Assembly: GCA_026874595.1 (NCBI GenBank)
Contig: CM049311.1
Location: forward strand, 6,981,676 to 7,045,675
Length of the DNA: 64,000 nucleotides
Reading direction: 5' to 3'
Source: Sipunculus nudus
Lineage: Eukaryota > Annelida > Sipuncula > Golfingiida > Sipunculidae
Shown here: piece after piece, positions 1-13,149 of the stretch
Numbering within the stretch: position 1 is the first letter of the stretch
How the letters are laid out: each line of letters begins with the position of its first letter
The notes under the pieces: generated by a model
The model's input: only the letters and a program-made list of their open reading frames with translations
Database searches by the model: none
Told to the model about the DNA's origin: nothing
Made by a program: the position numbers and the translations under genes

Positions 1-90
1 CTTTCTTTCACAGGTTACAAAAAGACCGATTATACAAAATCATGGTTTTAAACCATCTGATACACGCACGTGTAAACAAAGTAAACCAAA
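1..90 (+). repeat. Exact 90-bp direct repeat, copy 1
   Basis: All 90 bases are identical by eye to 2039-2128. The sequence starts CTTTCTTTCACAGGTTAC and ends AAGTAAACCAAA. It contains a 7-bp-arm palindrome around ATGGTTT-T-AAACCAT. Bases after position 90 match the start of the tandem-array module also seen near 13800. Bases after 2128 instead match a different module position near 14800. The copy at 2039 therefore looks native, and this one looks like a duplication junction or the end of a previous tandem copy cut by the window edge. Confidence 0.95.
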
Positions 91-2038
91 TCTTGTACAA
101 CATTTAGTCTTCTTTGTTTACCGCTGTATTTTAACAAACTGCACATAGTAATCGAGGGGGACGTTTAATTAAACCTTGGTGGGCAAAGAGAAGACTTATT
201 TTGGGCTTCTCCAGGGTTTTATCGGGTGGCCAATCTCTTAATCATCCAGAGAGATAATAGCTCTGCCCTTCTCCATCGGCATGCCCGTCCTTTTGATACA
301 CATTTATCATCAAAAGTCTCCATGACGAGATAACACATCTCAATTTTAAGGCCGCAAAAACTGTCTCAAAATATTTGTCTGTAAATCATACTCGCTTCAT
401 GCGTTATCAGTCTGAAGTGGGTGAGTTTTTTCCCTTCTGATCTACTCTTGACATGTTTCCCCTGCTGTTCATCTCGATAGAAGCAAAAAAAAGATTATGG
501 TTTTATTCACCAGTGCTTACCACTTTGCAAATAAAGCGATTTAAAAAGATAACTCGATTGTTCAAACCAAGCAAGATAGTGGTACCTATAGCCCATGCTA
601 TTTAATATATCGTTCATAAAATATGATTAATGCAACACATACACTTTTTATTTTACGAAATGTTTTCATTCTTGACAAGAAAAATAAATATTAGACAAAT
701 AAGACTTATATAGATCCAGTAAATCATGTTAAGGAGATGTATAAAAAGGCAAGTGGGAACTAATTTGTTCATATTTATTTCGTTTGTTTGTAATTAATTA
801 TAGCAGAAACGTTGATGTTTTTACCAAGCGAGTGGCATTTTAAAGGGTATCTTGCCGATGCGAACGGAAACAATTTACCTCTTCTTTATGCTACAGGTCC
901 CTGAAGATTCAGACGTGCGGTATCTTCGCAGAACATACAACATCTGTTGAATATAGTTCTTTGTATATAAAGTTCTATCTGGTATTTTGATCAATAAAGA
1001 AGAAATTTCTCGGCCAATGGAGTCGAAATCTAAAAGAGTAATTTTCAATCTCTATAATGACCATGGACATCTCTAGAACAAAAAAAAATCCTCCCTTTTC
1101 GCTAAGATGGTCAACAGTGCTACTTTGGATTGAATTCTATATATTTTCACAGAATGCTGTCTAGCTAAAAACCCCGTAAACAACAATTGTTGCTGTTATG
1201 ATTCCCATGGAAGTCTTAACATGTCATGATATTTTAGCAATATCAACAAATCAACCTCGTCTGAAAGAATATTTTTCCTCTACTTAAGAATCATATTAAT
1301 TATATTTAAATTTATTTTCATAGTCAAATGTTTATTATTTTTTAGGGAAAAGTATAAATTTAGTTTTCTTACTGCACAGTGTCTGTGCCATATAACCTAC
1401 TATATTTAATATATATACTGAGTGGACATTTATTCTATGAGTCCTCTTTGTCACACTTTTCTCGTCTTTTTTTTTTTTTTTTGCAGTGTGATAAATTGTC
1501 GGTCACTTTCGGCCTATCTGAAACAAGAACAAGATAAACCAGTCATGTACATTGTAAACAATACAGGTGCCGAGATTGATGTTAAACACATATCAACACC
1601 TGATACCTAAACGCCTGTAAAATAACATACAAAGGTACGTCATCAACAAAGTGGTTTGTGTATTTTTCCCGTTTCAAGAATCCCTGGCCATGTGAGCCAT
1701 ACCTCATTTCTATCCTATACTCAGCACTGGAGCCTATGCAAAGAATACAGACTCTATTGTATATAACGTAACGATGTCGTTTTAACAGGAAGTATTTTCA
1801 AACCACATAATGCAAAATGTATGAGATAATTTTGCAGGTATATAAAGCTGACAAACATAATGAAATGACGGTCACCGCCCCGTTCAAAGAAAAAAGAAAT
1901 GATGATTAAATTGATTCAGGAAACCCGAAATTTAAATATTTAAATATATCAAAGATATGCCTGCTTTGACATTCATTCATTAGAATGACCTTTTAGTCAT
2001 GTTTCTGTCAAGACTACTTGCCAGTATTAACGGGCCAT

Positions 2039-2128
2039 CTTTCTTTCACAGGTTACAAAAAGACCGATTATACAAAATCATGGTTTTAAACCATCTGATA
2101 CACGCACGTGTAAACAAAGTAAACCAAA
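2039..2128 (+). repeat. Exact 90-bp direct repeat, copy 2
   Basis: Identical over 90 bases to 1-90. Its left flank (CCAGTATTAACGGG) aligns with 14678-14695 in unit 3 (CCAGTATTTACGGG). The following bases (TTATCAATC...) align with unit 3 near 14820. It is therefore in its collinear position within the array. The pyrimidine-rich CTTTCTTTCACAG resembles a splice acceptor, but no coding exon follows. Confidence 0.95.
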
Positions 2129-2284
2129 AGATCCTTTTTGACACACATTTATCAATCAATATAGTTTGGAAGTTATAAAAGAAGATGTACGACAAATACT
2201 CGTACTGAACACAATAAGATATCTTATATCAAATAAAGAGGCGTGTAGGGTAGCCGGAAGGGGTGATATGCGCTGAGCAGTATT

Positions 2285-2560
2285 AAGTAGATTAATTATC
2301 GGAAATTCCAATTTGAGATTTCTTGATCCTGAAGGAGAGTGATCATTTAAGCAGGTTTCCGCAGCACTATTGGCTGAGTACTAATTCAAGTAAATAATTC
2401 AAAGTAATCCTTCACTTAAGGCATTAATCTCCTGACTTATGCAATGCTTAATAACCACTTAATTTTCAGCGTTCAAATACCATTTACCTATGCATCGTTG
2501 ACCACACAAGAGAGTGCGAATAAATCAAGCATGTGATATGGATTTCCATTTCATAGCCTC
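2285..2560 (+). repeat. Best-conserved module of the tandem unit, copy in unit 1
   Basis: It begins AAGTAGATTAATTAT, then GATCCTGAAGGAGAGTGATC. It continues through a GCATCG-TGACCA segment and an AGAGTGCG segment. It aligns with 8629-8905 and 15302-15570. It has stops in every frame, so conservation is probably just shared descent. Confidence 0.8.
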
Positions 2561-5500
2561 ATTGCTTAAACCAATGTTAATATTATTTTCCCAAGAAAGT
2601 CTGCACCTGTGGGATACACGAGGCACAGATCGGCTACGTCAATTTCTCCGAGGTGATATTTAAGTCGCTAATCGTTACCCTTAGAACTCTTGTTCTGTGA
2701 GTGATATGTGATGTTTAAATGCTACGGATGGGGGTGGACCAAGTCGAAACTTAAGAAAGCCAAGCGTTTCTTTACTCTCATCATAGCTTATCAACGTCCG
2801 CACCAAATCCGATTACTTGAAAAGGATCCGTTGAATCGAATGGGGGATACTGTCACACAGATCTACACCACTAATACCATATGTAATTTTATATAACCTT
2901 TTGGAGCTTTACCCACAGTGTGTGCCTTTAATTAATGTGTATTGATGCCTTTATTATCTGTGAGAAATTGTGGGTTAGACTTTTGATATCGTACACATCA
3001 CAAAGCATTACACGTCTATGTTGCTCTATAATAACATAGGACAAATTATTTATTTAAGTAAAGGTACTGATGATGTGAAAAAGTGAGCCTGAACATTCAT
3101 TAATATTCTTAGACCGCCTGTGAAGCGTTGTGGTATAAAGACTTTTGAGTCAGTTGCGGTTAAGCTGAAGGGCAATATGAATATTTGAATCTCTATATTA
3201 TCCGGACATATAGTAGTTTTCTTGTAGGACAATACTTTCAGCAAATCCTTTTTAATATTCGTTGTCATCCTTGTTAGTATATTTGTATGTGAATGGTCTT
3301 CTTCTCTGTCAAATTTCAGGAGAAAAAAAATGCAAAAGACGATCCAGTGTAACTATCAGGACTTGCCAAAAAATAGTCCTTACAACATTTTACATATCCA
3401 CCAAAAAAGGGTGAAAAGGTATTCGGCGTGTACTGCCCATTCATTTTAGATGCAAAATTGTAGCGGCTTGTAGTGTCTCATAGTGCCGTGGCAACAATGC
3501 TATAGAAAGCCGACACAACATAGATTAGAAAATTAGCTTCGACCTTTCTAACACTGATGTATATCTCACTTACATCTTAACTACGCGGCAAAGTTTGCAT
3601 AGATGTGCTCACAAATCATTAATTGTCAAAGAACCCCTTACATAAGGATAGAGACCGCTTAATGTTCATAAAGGTTACAGTTTTGTCATGAACCTTTTGT
3701 CCCTGACCTAAAAAAAACTTTTTCCAGTTCTAATACCTTGAGAACACGATTGATATTTGATAGCAGACCCCAACCCGGATGGGCCCCAGAGAAAGGGGTT
3801 AATGTCTCCTAGGCACTCCTTGTCCATTATGAAAGGTGATCAATATTCCACAACAAATACTCGCCATCGGAGAAGGACCTGCAAGAAACGGGTGCCAAGA
3901 GAAAGGTAAGGAGTTGTCGGTACGCTGAAGCCACATTGAAGTTTAACCTTCTAAAAACATGTGTTAAACTTTTCCAGTCACTTACAATAATCCACCGATA
4001 TGCTGGTTTGCTAAATATGTCAGTTATACAACAGGTAAAATTTATCAGAAAAAGAACAACGAAATTCAGTCTCCTTTTCTCCGCTCTAAATTCTACCACA
4101 ATCTACCTTCCGTCAAAGCAAGGTTGGCCCTGTATATTCTTCAGTGTTATGATTCTTGATCCGGATTTGAGAAGTCATATGATTTTTCAACATTAAGCAG
4201 TATTTTATTTTCTCCCATGATATTTGATAGTTTATTTTAAAGCAGAACGCTTGGAAATCTAGACTTTGTCAGCTTTTGTAATTGTAACGATTAATTTCTA
4301 ATCTTCCACTTTCTAGATACGATTATAAAATCTAGTTTCAGTTAGTCTATATAATAAAATAAAGAAAAGCCATTAATTCGAAAGCAGCATAAAATCTGAA
4401 AATAATAGAGGTTTAAAGGATCTGCTTTCAGCTATAAGGATTTATGCTAACCTCTTCCGGTTATTTCTTGTTCATTTTTTCACTCAATTTCAAACTTAGA
4501 ACCTTTGTTTTTAAAGCAGCGGCAGGGCCCATTTCACGTGAACGTAATCCACTACACATATGCATTGAAACAACAGTATAATTCTGTTTTATTTAAATAA
4601 TAATAATAATCTTAAATGAGACAGATTTTGTTAGAATCGACCAAAACCAAGGATAATTGTTGTCCCAAGTTGCTATTTTAGATGGGTCAACGCTGACATG
4701 TTCTGAAAAGAAAACAATATCTTGTGTCCCCTTTATGAGGTAAAAGAATAATAAATCATTGTCATAAACTGGTCTAATCGCTTAAAAAAGAAACTTACTT
4801 TGTTCCTCACTGAAGGTTTTACATTAACTCAAAAGTGAACCTTAAAGTATACGTATGAGTATAAAATATAATGGTTAATCAATTATACAGTCCTACAACA
4901 TTTCGTTCTACAACTCACTGTTGTTTATTAAAAAACTATCACAGTGACGGAAGCTGACGTTTCATTAAAACTTTGCAGGGCATAGTTCATTCTTATCATG
5001 GGCTTCCCTCGGGCAACATCAGGTGACCAATCATCTTATTCATCCAGTAAAAAAGTACCTGAGCCAATCGCATGGCTGTCATTTTTTGCACTTTAATCAT
5101 AGGAAGTCTGCGTGAGCAGGTGACATTATCTGCCTTTTTTAGGCCGCTAAATTTGGTTCCACGAACTTCTGTCTATTCATCATACTTGCCTTATGCATTA
5201 TCAGTCTTACATGTTTTCAATGTTGTTTATCCTCTCCTAGACAGAAGGTAAGTTTCTTCACCAGCGCTCGCCTCTGGGCCACTAAATATCCATTGCAACA
5301 CAACGGTACCTACAGGGCAAGCTGTTTCATATGTTCAAATCTGTGATTAAATCAACATATATATCATTTTATATTTAACGAAATGGTTTGATTCTTGACA
5401 TGAAGTAAATCAGATATGGGACAGATAAAAACCTATTTCTATTTAAGAATGGATGCTAATGCGAAGTATTAATTAATAGTTTTCGGGCAAGCAAAGGGCA

Positions 5501-6342
5501 AAAACACACTAAGTTATTCATATTTATATCAGTTAATCTAATAAGTGGTATAGCCGTCTAAGTCTTTAGTAGAAGCGTAGGTAAAGATAAAGAGTGACGC
5601 CTTTTAGAGACGCCATCTTGATTATTAACACACAACCTGTTTATTATTAGTTCGTTTGTGATATAAACAGCAGCGGGAGTGCTGCTGATACCAGCTGGTG
5701 CCAGTTTATGGGCATCATTAATTTAAATGAAGTTATTCTAAATGTTTTAAACCCTTCAACCTTTTAAGATGCATGCAAAATCTATAATTTATTTTATTTC
5801 GTATTTTTACGGTTTCATAATGATTAACTTGATATGATAGGTTTAAACCGATGTCGTTCATATAATTTCACATTTATATTTTTCTCCGTTTGTACTAAGC
5901 GACAAAATACAGCGCCTATAGCCAAAACTGAAATAAAAAAGACAATTTAAATGTTTCAAGAAGGCTGCTTTCAATATTTGCAATTTTAAAGGATAATATA
6001 AAATTAATTATTTGCTTTCCTATTGATAGAAGTTAGTTGGAAATGTTAGATAGCAGATTATCAACTTATTGATGTTCCCGTTTTCTTAATTTATTCTTTT
6101 GTTATTTCTTTCCTGTTTTTTATGTGGATTGTCGATTTCTGATTTTTTTTTCAGTCGAATCCTTTATAAAACCGTGTGTATGTCTAATCTGGTAGCATCC
6201 GTTTTTATTGGTGTGTATTCATACTAATACATGTTATAATAAAACTCAATAGAACATAAAAATGCATTTAATGTTTATTCACCACTCTGATTTTCACATA
6301 CGCTAATAAATTAAACCAAAATAATCTTGTAAACATACAATT

Positions 6343-6345
<3 letters not shown>

Positions 6346-6391
<46 letters not shown>
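6346..6391. repeat. (TA)n microsatellite
   Basis: Uninterrupted alternating TA for about 46 bases, inside the enlarged part of tandem unit 2. Flanks are AT-rich and featureless. Confidence 0.98.
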
Positions 6392-6395
<4 letters not shown>

Positions 6396-8628
6396 CCTTC
6401 ATTTTTCATTATTGATACAACATATCTGTCATTCGTGTTTTAAAAGCAATCAGGTGAAAGTTCGTGAATGTTCCCTTGTCATTGATAAAACTTCAGCAGA
6501 TAATTTTCATTAAATTTTGCTATTTAAATTTCCGATTATAAACTATGGTTGAATCATCACCGTTTTTACCAAAACCAACACCCTGCATTAACGTCTGTGT
6601 TGTTCAGTCGGGATGTGTTATGGTGTCAATCGAATACATCGGCTCACCCCTGCGTCAGTGACTACCATGGAGAGCAATAATTGTGTGGATAGGTATGGTT
6701 GTGTGAAGGTTGTTAAATTAATAGTAATCACGTTTTCTCCAGGGAATCAAGCCGTTTTGGATATCCATGGTATTTTCCAAGAGGTTATGGGTATGTTGAC
6801 CGAACCAAGGAAGATTTGACCAAGACAACTATACAACTTTCTTTCCTTTGTCATCCATCCATACACCACTACATTTTCCTCCTTTTACGATCGGGACACA
6901 ACATGCATAGACATCAACAAAAATCCTGAAAGATAACCGTCACATTGAGCCATATTGCTGGCTCCCAAACTTTCACCACTTGTTGCGTTTCTGTCAGGAA
7001 TACAATGGCCTTTATTTACAAAGGAAGTGGTTTACTCTCAGATCTTTTATGTTTCTCCAATCTGCCCTCACATATGTGAAGCAACCAACATGGTGTGTTT
7101 GAATATTTACACATTTCGACAAATTAATTGCACCCCTTGTTTACACGAAACGAAAATTTTTAAATGTCATATGTGTTAAAACTATATTTACTGAAATACC
7201 TATTCATGTGCTGAGCAGAAAACAGGTGACTTTTGTACACACAAAAGATATACCTTATTGACATTCAGAGTGGTCATGGCTCACAAATTATTAAATACTT
7301 AGAAAAAAGGAAATAACATTAGCTACATTAAGCAGAGTGCTAACCCTTCTATGTTCTCATTGGTTATTATGCAGAAATGGCCAAAGAGCAAATCCAACCA
7401 ACCATTTTCGTGTAGCCCTACGGTGATCGATTATGTTGCTTCATCTGTTCTCCGGCCCAATACAGAACCTTGCGTATCATTAGATTGGTTCTATGTTTGG
7501 CTGCATTGCCATCCTGATGACTCTTCAATTTGATTTGTACTTTATCAGCAAACCCGCACACGATAGATCATGCCCTTGTGCTCCCCAACATTCATGTGTG
7601 TTAAATGAATGTGCCAGGTCACACCTTGTCCAGTCTTGTGAGAATCTGTTTATATAAATAAAAGCTATTTATCTTCTACAACTGCAGCACATTTTTCTTG
7701 AACACTAAAAATATCTCACCAAAATAAATATAATATCACCCATTCCACGTTTTATCTTATAGTATGGTTTATGGGGTGCTTAAATTATATTTTACAAACA
7801 AGTTTCAAATTAAACAGCATCAACTCAGTTAATCCAAATACAAAACTACCAATAATTTCTGAATGAATGCAGGTACTTGGCAGTAATGCTGGACAATAAG
7901 AAATAGGGAAAGTCCGCTATCCAACTACAATTTTCTGTGGAATTTATATAATTTCTGGTTTCTTCTACGTACAATTAATAAACTGTAGGAAATTTATGTT
8001 AATAAAATTATAATGACGGTCCTCTGATCTGGTTATTCTACAAGCTGTTTGAAAACACGATACATGCGCTCATGTTGTGAATTAGAAAACCCATTTTAAC
8101 TGAGGTGACTCGATGCATACCTGTGGCAGCTGAAAGGTCACTATTTCGAAAAAGCTCTTCGCAAAACTCTGGCGCCAGATGTGCTCGTGGGATGTTTGGG
8201 ATATTTTGAAGGAATTACATTTGGGACATGGGATTTGGGTTGACAAAGATATTATTTATTTCTTGGTTACATTGGATTTCGTAAAGTCAGTATCTCTTAA
8301 AGGACGAACTGATGTGTCGATGTACGTCTTGTCTGAGATGCACCAACGGACATGCCAGTAGCGTTTCTTTCCTGTTGGAAACTGTTTATGCAGCAGTGAC
8401 AAAAAGTATGTTTCAGGGTGACTATTAAAGACTAGAAATGACCCAGGATTAAGAATAAGGCCTTAATATAATTAACCTTATGCTTCAATGAAATTATGCT
8501 TCTCATACTGCTTAGTTCATCAATAATACGTCACCATTAACTGTTTGGTTTGAATCCAATTTTTTACTTTACGAATTGTGTTCATGATTCTTTCTAATCT
8601 TGCCTCCGCACTATGGCATTGTAATCTT

Positions 8629-8905
8629 AAGTAGATTAATTATGGGAAATCTGTTTAGAGACGTATTGATCCTGAAGGAGAGTGATCATTTAAACAGGTT
8701 ATGGTAAGACTATTGCCTGAGTACTCACCCAAGCGAATAATTCAAAGCAACACATCGCCTTAACGCAATAAATTTCGGACTTTTAACAAAGCTTAATGTC
8801 AACTTAATTTTCAGCGATATAAATTATTGTATCTATGCATCGCTGACCAGCCTGGAGAGTGCGCATCAATCAAGGATGAGATAAGGATATTTTCTCACAG
8901 CCTTA
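8629..8905 (+). repeat. Best-conserved module, copy in unit 2
   Basis: It starts AAGTAGATTAATTATGGG and contains GATCCTGAAGGAGAGTGATC exactly as in unit 1. It continues through TCAGCGATATAAA and a GCATCGCTGACCA segment. It is collinear with 2285-2560 and 15302-15570. Confidence 0.8.
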
Positions 8906-9029
8906 ATTATATCAAAGTTAATATACACCGGAGTGCCTGAGTCAAAGATCGCCAACGTTAATTATCCAAATTAATATTTAAAGGGCCCTTTCCGGTATCT
9001 TACGTCTCTTAGCTAAAGATATTCCCTTT

Positions 9030-9205
9030 AACCGTTTACAAAAGTACACCAGAAACTCTACCGCACTACACTAAGGCTGTCATTAGGTTTATATGACATG
9101 TTTATATTATGTGAAGGTGCCAAAATAATCCAAATACATTCAACATGGACACCTGCCAGACGAACCAGGATTTTTCATAGGCAACTACTGACCTTTGTGC
9201 AGCCG
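9030..9205 (+). repeat. Dispersed repeat, copy 1 (second copy near 63.3 kb)
   Basis: Landmarks ACTACACTAAGGCTGTC, CCAAAATAATCCAAATACATT and CATTCAACATGGACA recur in the same order at 63265-63476, as ACTGCACACAGGCTGTC, CTAAAATAATTTAAACACATT and CATTCAACAAGGACA. Neither unit 1 nor unit 3 has this segment at the collinear place. It therefore looks like an insertion specific to unit 2. I see no promoter boxes or coding frame. Confidence 0.6.
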
Positions 9206-11634
9206 CTGACTGTCTTTACGGCTTAGGATCAGATGAACTGGAGTAACATGGGGAAACACTGCTTCAGGGAACCCATTTTAACAGCTTATCATATGTAATT
9301 GCATGCTTTCTATACCATTCCAGGTATTCAGTTAAATGTAATTTATGCTTGGTAAGGCCTTACTTATCACTGGGACAGATTGGATTGACCTCTTTTCTTT
9401 TAAGTCCAACATCACACATCCATGTTGCTTTATAAATACCACTAGCCATCAAATTAGTTATAGGGGATAACTAAATGTCTTGTTTCACGCCCTGGGATAT
9501 TAAAATGGTCACTGAATATCTCTATGTATGCTGATGTCTAACTTAACGTTCAATTTGTTTAAACAATTACTCAACATCTGACTTCATGTTTGACTAATGA
9601 ACATTTTATTGTTATCGTACATCATAATACATCATAATACATCATTTGTGGATAACACTATGTTATAAAGAAATGCGATCCGAAAATCCTCTGAGTATTT
9701 GTTGTCACGTCAATGATAACGAATGAGAATAATCAAAACTAAATATTTTTATAGATGTTCCTATACCGATCCCGATGTTGATTATGAATATATTACTTTA
9801 AACAAAAAGTAATTTTTAAACAACAACAGCTTTTGATTTAAATACATATATCCTTGTCTTTTTAATATATCAATATATAAATTTTCACTGTAGATTGGAT
9901 ACATGCCACACATAAAAATGTCAAAATACGATATAAGAAAAAGGCTTTTGTTTACAAAATTTGCGTCTTGAATTAATAAACTATCTTGCACTCTGTTTTC
10001 CGTAATACATCATGGAAAAAAACGTTCGCTTAAATATATATGGTGTTAATAATGGTAAGGATATAATTTTCTATTTACTCAGACATTGTTGTAAATACTA
10101 AGATAAGCTCAATACAGCATTTCCGAGCAGGTTATTCTAGTGAATCTATCAAATATACAATCTTCCCCTGTGATTCCGCTCTTTGATTATTTGTTTAAAG
10201 TTGATCCCTCAAAAGAGAACATAGCACGAGCCTCATGTATTCCAAGACGGAAGTTTCAACTTGAACAATTTTTGCTAAGCGGACGCAGCTCAACCTTCAA
10301 AGCAAACCTAATCTTATATCCATATGGCGTTAAAGCGGTTACAGTGATGAGTGCTTGATTTCCTTGGTGGCCTTTATGTTTGGCAAAGATGTACCGAGAA
10401 AGCGTAAGTGGTCAGAGAACCATAAACCCAGGGAACAGAACGCCCATGGACCATATAGGCCATATTTGTAATAAACCTTTTGTCCCTGATCTGAAGAACT
10501 GGTCGGAATATATTTAGAACATGTGTGTTAAAGAAGCCCCCGGCCCAGAGAGTCCAGCGAACGAGGCCGCTGTCTAGTATGCGACCTTTGTCTATCATGA
10601 CAGATGACCAATACCACACTATAAATACACGCCAGCGGAGAAAAAATCCATACAAATGAGTCCCCAATTAATCTGAGGTGATAAATGCTAAAAAAAAGCA
10701 CTAAAGATAGCAGAAGCAAACTATTAGTGCCGTACGTAACTCCTAATTTAGTTTCCTCTCGTACATTCTTAGTTTTGTTTCACTTAAACACAAACAACGC
10801 TACGCGTATACGCCACTATAGGCATTCAATTGAGGAAATTGAGCTAAAATTGGAATCTAAGCTAAAGAATATATGGGTAGACGCATTAACATACCTAGGG
10901 AAGTAAAATGGCATTAATAATCATTTTCCGAAAGAGCACACAAAATTTCACCTGTTGATATGCTATAAGTATTATTCAGAAATTGTCTTTCAAGATAACT
11001 TAAGGGATAATAAAATGTAAAAAGTTTCAACTGATAGCACTTCAATCTCTCTACAGGTTAAAAAAAGGCATCTTTGCATATATTGTTCCGTCCTCCACAC
11101 AATACTTACGTTAATTAATAAATCAGCTGAAGAATATGTGTGTACGTGTATTACCCGTAATTCATAGAGGCTTAAAAAAACTTGATCTCTAAAAACGTAC
11201 GTTAAACTTGTTATTCAGAGGTAAATGCAACAACGATCGATATGATTTATAAGTCATGTTAACATGAATTGTAACATTTAGCTGCCGAAGAAAATTCAGA
11301 TACAGTGACATTGGTGTTTGCCCATATCCAATCTGTCTTTTGACACTTCCCTCCTGGTAATCGGTGACGACAAGCAAAACAACTAATGGCAAGCTGCTTA
11401 GTGGATTATTTTGCATCAATGGAATGCATCATGAAATGACAGATTTATGGTTGGTCCGGTGGTTTCGATAAAAGAGAAAATTTCGAAGGCCGGAATCGAA
11501 GGTTTGTGTCTCCTCCATGAATATCGTTGTTTTGTTGTGAAGCGAATGCACATCATAGGAAAACCTATATTGAAACGAAATACCAACTGCCCATCTGTGT
11601 TCCTATTCAGTTTCAGAGATGTGGTATGATCAAT

Positions 11635-12000
11635 AGGTACTTCAAGCATTTCATCCAGCCGGTTCTTTGTTCTACATTCACAAAACAAATGCATGACCGA
11701 TTCATGTTCTACAAAACAATAAGAACATATGTTGTTGTCAGCTATTCTCCATTGTTATTCTACATATCCATTGTTCTTGTGTATATATGCGCAGCTGCTT
11801 CAGTCCATGAATATGATATGATTTAGAAAGAGGTTCACATACTTTCATTTTTATCATTTCACCATATATATATCTAAACTTAATGTTTCTTGTATCTACC
11901 CCATTTTCTCCAAGTGGCATAACTATACAGTCTCTGGTGATGGCATATAAATCAACTGGTTCTTATTTGCCGGTGAGTATTCTTTTCCAGTTCTGAGGTA
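11635..12000 (-). pseudogene. LINE ORF2 C-terminus with CCHC-like cluster
   Basis: The minus strand reads IPQNWKRILTGK near 11990. After frameshifts it gives CSYC...HESVMHLFCEC at 11727-11673, followed by RTKNRLDEML. The Cys-X2-Cys...His-X3-Cys spacing with HLF is the usual C-terminal cysteine motif of L1/Tx1 ORF2 proteins. The element ends a few codons later, with no long 3' UTR or poly-A evident. Confidence 0.8.
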
Positions 12001-12004
12001 TAGC

Positions 12005-12442
12005 TTATTGAATAGACAACCAGTGAATAAATTGTGTTTTGTAAGCTTTACATTCTCTTGGCAAAAGTTCTGTCAGATCTTTCTTACACCCGTTGCTATG
12101 ATATAATTGAAATACATACTTTATTCCAAGGTCTTGCAAGTATTTGTTAAAGATTATCTTCTCCCCAACGAATATATGTCTGTTATTCAATATTGTTTGC
12201 AACCCTACACTCATGGCGTTGGCAGGTATACTGGATGTAAATGTTGCCCTTGATTCAAAATAATCTATACATAAAATCCTAGTAGCTTTTTTCATTAAAG
12301 TGTGTATTTCAAAATTTGCATGGATATTTTCAATTCCACCAACATTTTTAAAAAAAAGAAGTTTGGTATCACCGTACATTTTAAATTTGGTACAGTTTTC
12401 ATTCTTATTATCCACATAATCCTCTGGCTTTCTAACACACAA
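12005..12442 (-). pseudogene. LINE ORF2 C-terminal region fragment
   Basis: This is the longest open minus-strand frame in the window (145 codons). It includes LNNRHIFVGEKIIF and KYLQDLGIKYVFQLYHSNG. These fit the conserved segment downstream of RT in L1/Tx1 ORF2, where an asparagine-rich N-N--I motif precedes a '-GI--I-DL---G' motif. The frame continues with changes into IPQNWKRIL just below 12000. It reads as a remnant, not a host gene, because it lies exactly between the RT palm and the cysteine cluster of the same element. Confidence 0.7.
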
Positions 12443-12699
12443 TCAATATCTGGCAGTTTTATTCCGTTTTCAGTACCGCTTATAAGAACCTCATACTTAA
12501 TCTCAGGTTTTCTGCCATACTAAATAAAATCCACCATGCAGTTTTTAACCTGTATGAGAAAATCTTTCGGCGGGTCTAGGAAATTCATAACATACAATAC
12601 CTTTGAGATACACAAACAATTTAACACAGTATTTCTCCCGTTTATGGTCAAATTTCTAGACTTCCAAAGATTTAATACATTCCTCATATTATTATATAC

Positions 12700-13148
12700 A
12701 TTTTATAAGTTCAATTGGTTGCTAAAATCAACATCATATGTATCCCAAATCCCGAAGATCTTAATCGCATCTCTGTGTAAATTGGTCGTTTTAAAATCTT
12801 TTGCATAAATTGGACTTGCAATCATCCTTCCGATATAATCTGCTTCACGTTTATTTGAATTTATTCCATTTGACGAAGCTCTAGCAAACTTGTGAAGTAT
12901 ATCTTTGATTTCTAACGTAGGAGCGAGGTCCTTCAGGAAATAAAGTAGTATCATCAGCGAAGAGACACTGTTTTATTTCAGTGTCATTTATATTAATTCC
13001 AGAAATGCGTTTTGACAGGCGAACACATATTGAAGGGACCTCTATCACAAGCAGGAATGAATACGGTGCCTAAGGATCCTGCTGCCTTGTTCCCCTCTCC
13101 AATTTAAAATATCCTGTAGTGTATCCATTATTTAAAATGCAGCCTTCA
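12700..13148 (-). pseudogene. LINE reverse-transcriptase palm fragment
   Basis: In order on the minus strand: GCILNNGYTTGYFKLERGT, then RQQDP (family RQGDP), a TAG stop (13072-13070), FLLVIE, SGININDTEIKQCLFADDTT with the catalytic FADD at 12961-12950, a frameshift near 12930, then a frame with HKFARASSNGINSNKREA and IKIFGIWDTYDVDF. This is the usual order of motifs B to E in L1/Tx1 RTs: the G-R-Q-G-D-P loop, the Y/F-A-D-D active site, the SGL-N--K-E segment and the LGI--- segment. The two Asp residues are intact, although RQGDP is changed to RQQDP. Non-functional because of the stop and frameshifts. Confidence 0.9.
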
Positions 13149-13149
13149 A

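Larger units (their letters stand above)
91..4900 (+). repeat. Tandem array unit 1 (about 4.8 kb, diverged)
   Basis: First of four collinear direct copies. Landmarks shared with later units are: a start module near 120-330 (also at 4920, 13840 and 18160); a module near 770-1080 (unit 4, 18767-19060); GTATATAAAGCTGAC near 1838 (unit 3, 14325); the GATCCTGAAGGAGAGTGATC block near 2324 (units 2 and 3); TGCGGTTAAGC near 3155 (unit 3, near 16000); TTGTCCCTGA near 3696 (unit 2, near 10480); and GGATTTGAGAAGT near 4161 (unit 3, near 17123). I see no conserved reading frame across units. The segment is otherwise without recognisable genes. Confidence 0.8.

Noticed and set aside
1-2128. Possible LTR pair of a retrotransposon (90-bp exact repeats 2 kb apart)
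   Set aside because: Repeats are short and lack TG...CA ends; there is no primer-binding site, polypurine tract or gag/pol sequence between them. The interval aligns with other tandem units instead.
6185-6215. CTGGTAGCATCCG, similar to the stem II region of the hammerhead
   Set aside because: No CTGATGA box upstream and no GAAAC downstream; a 10-base coincidence.
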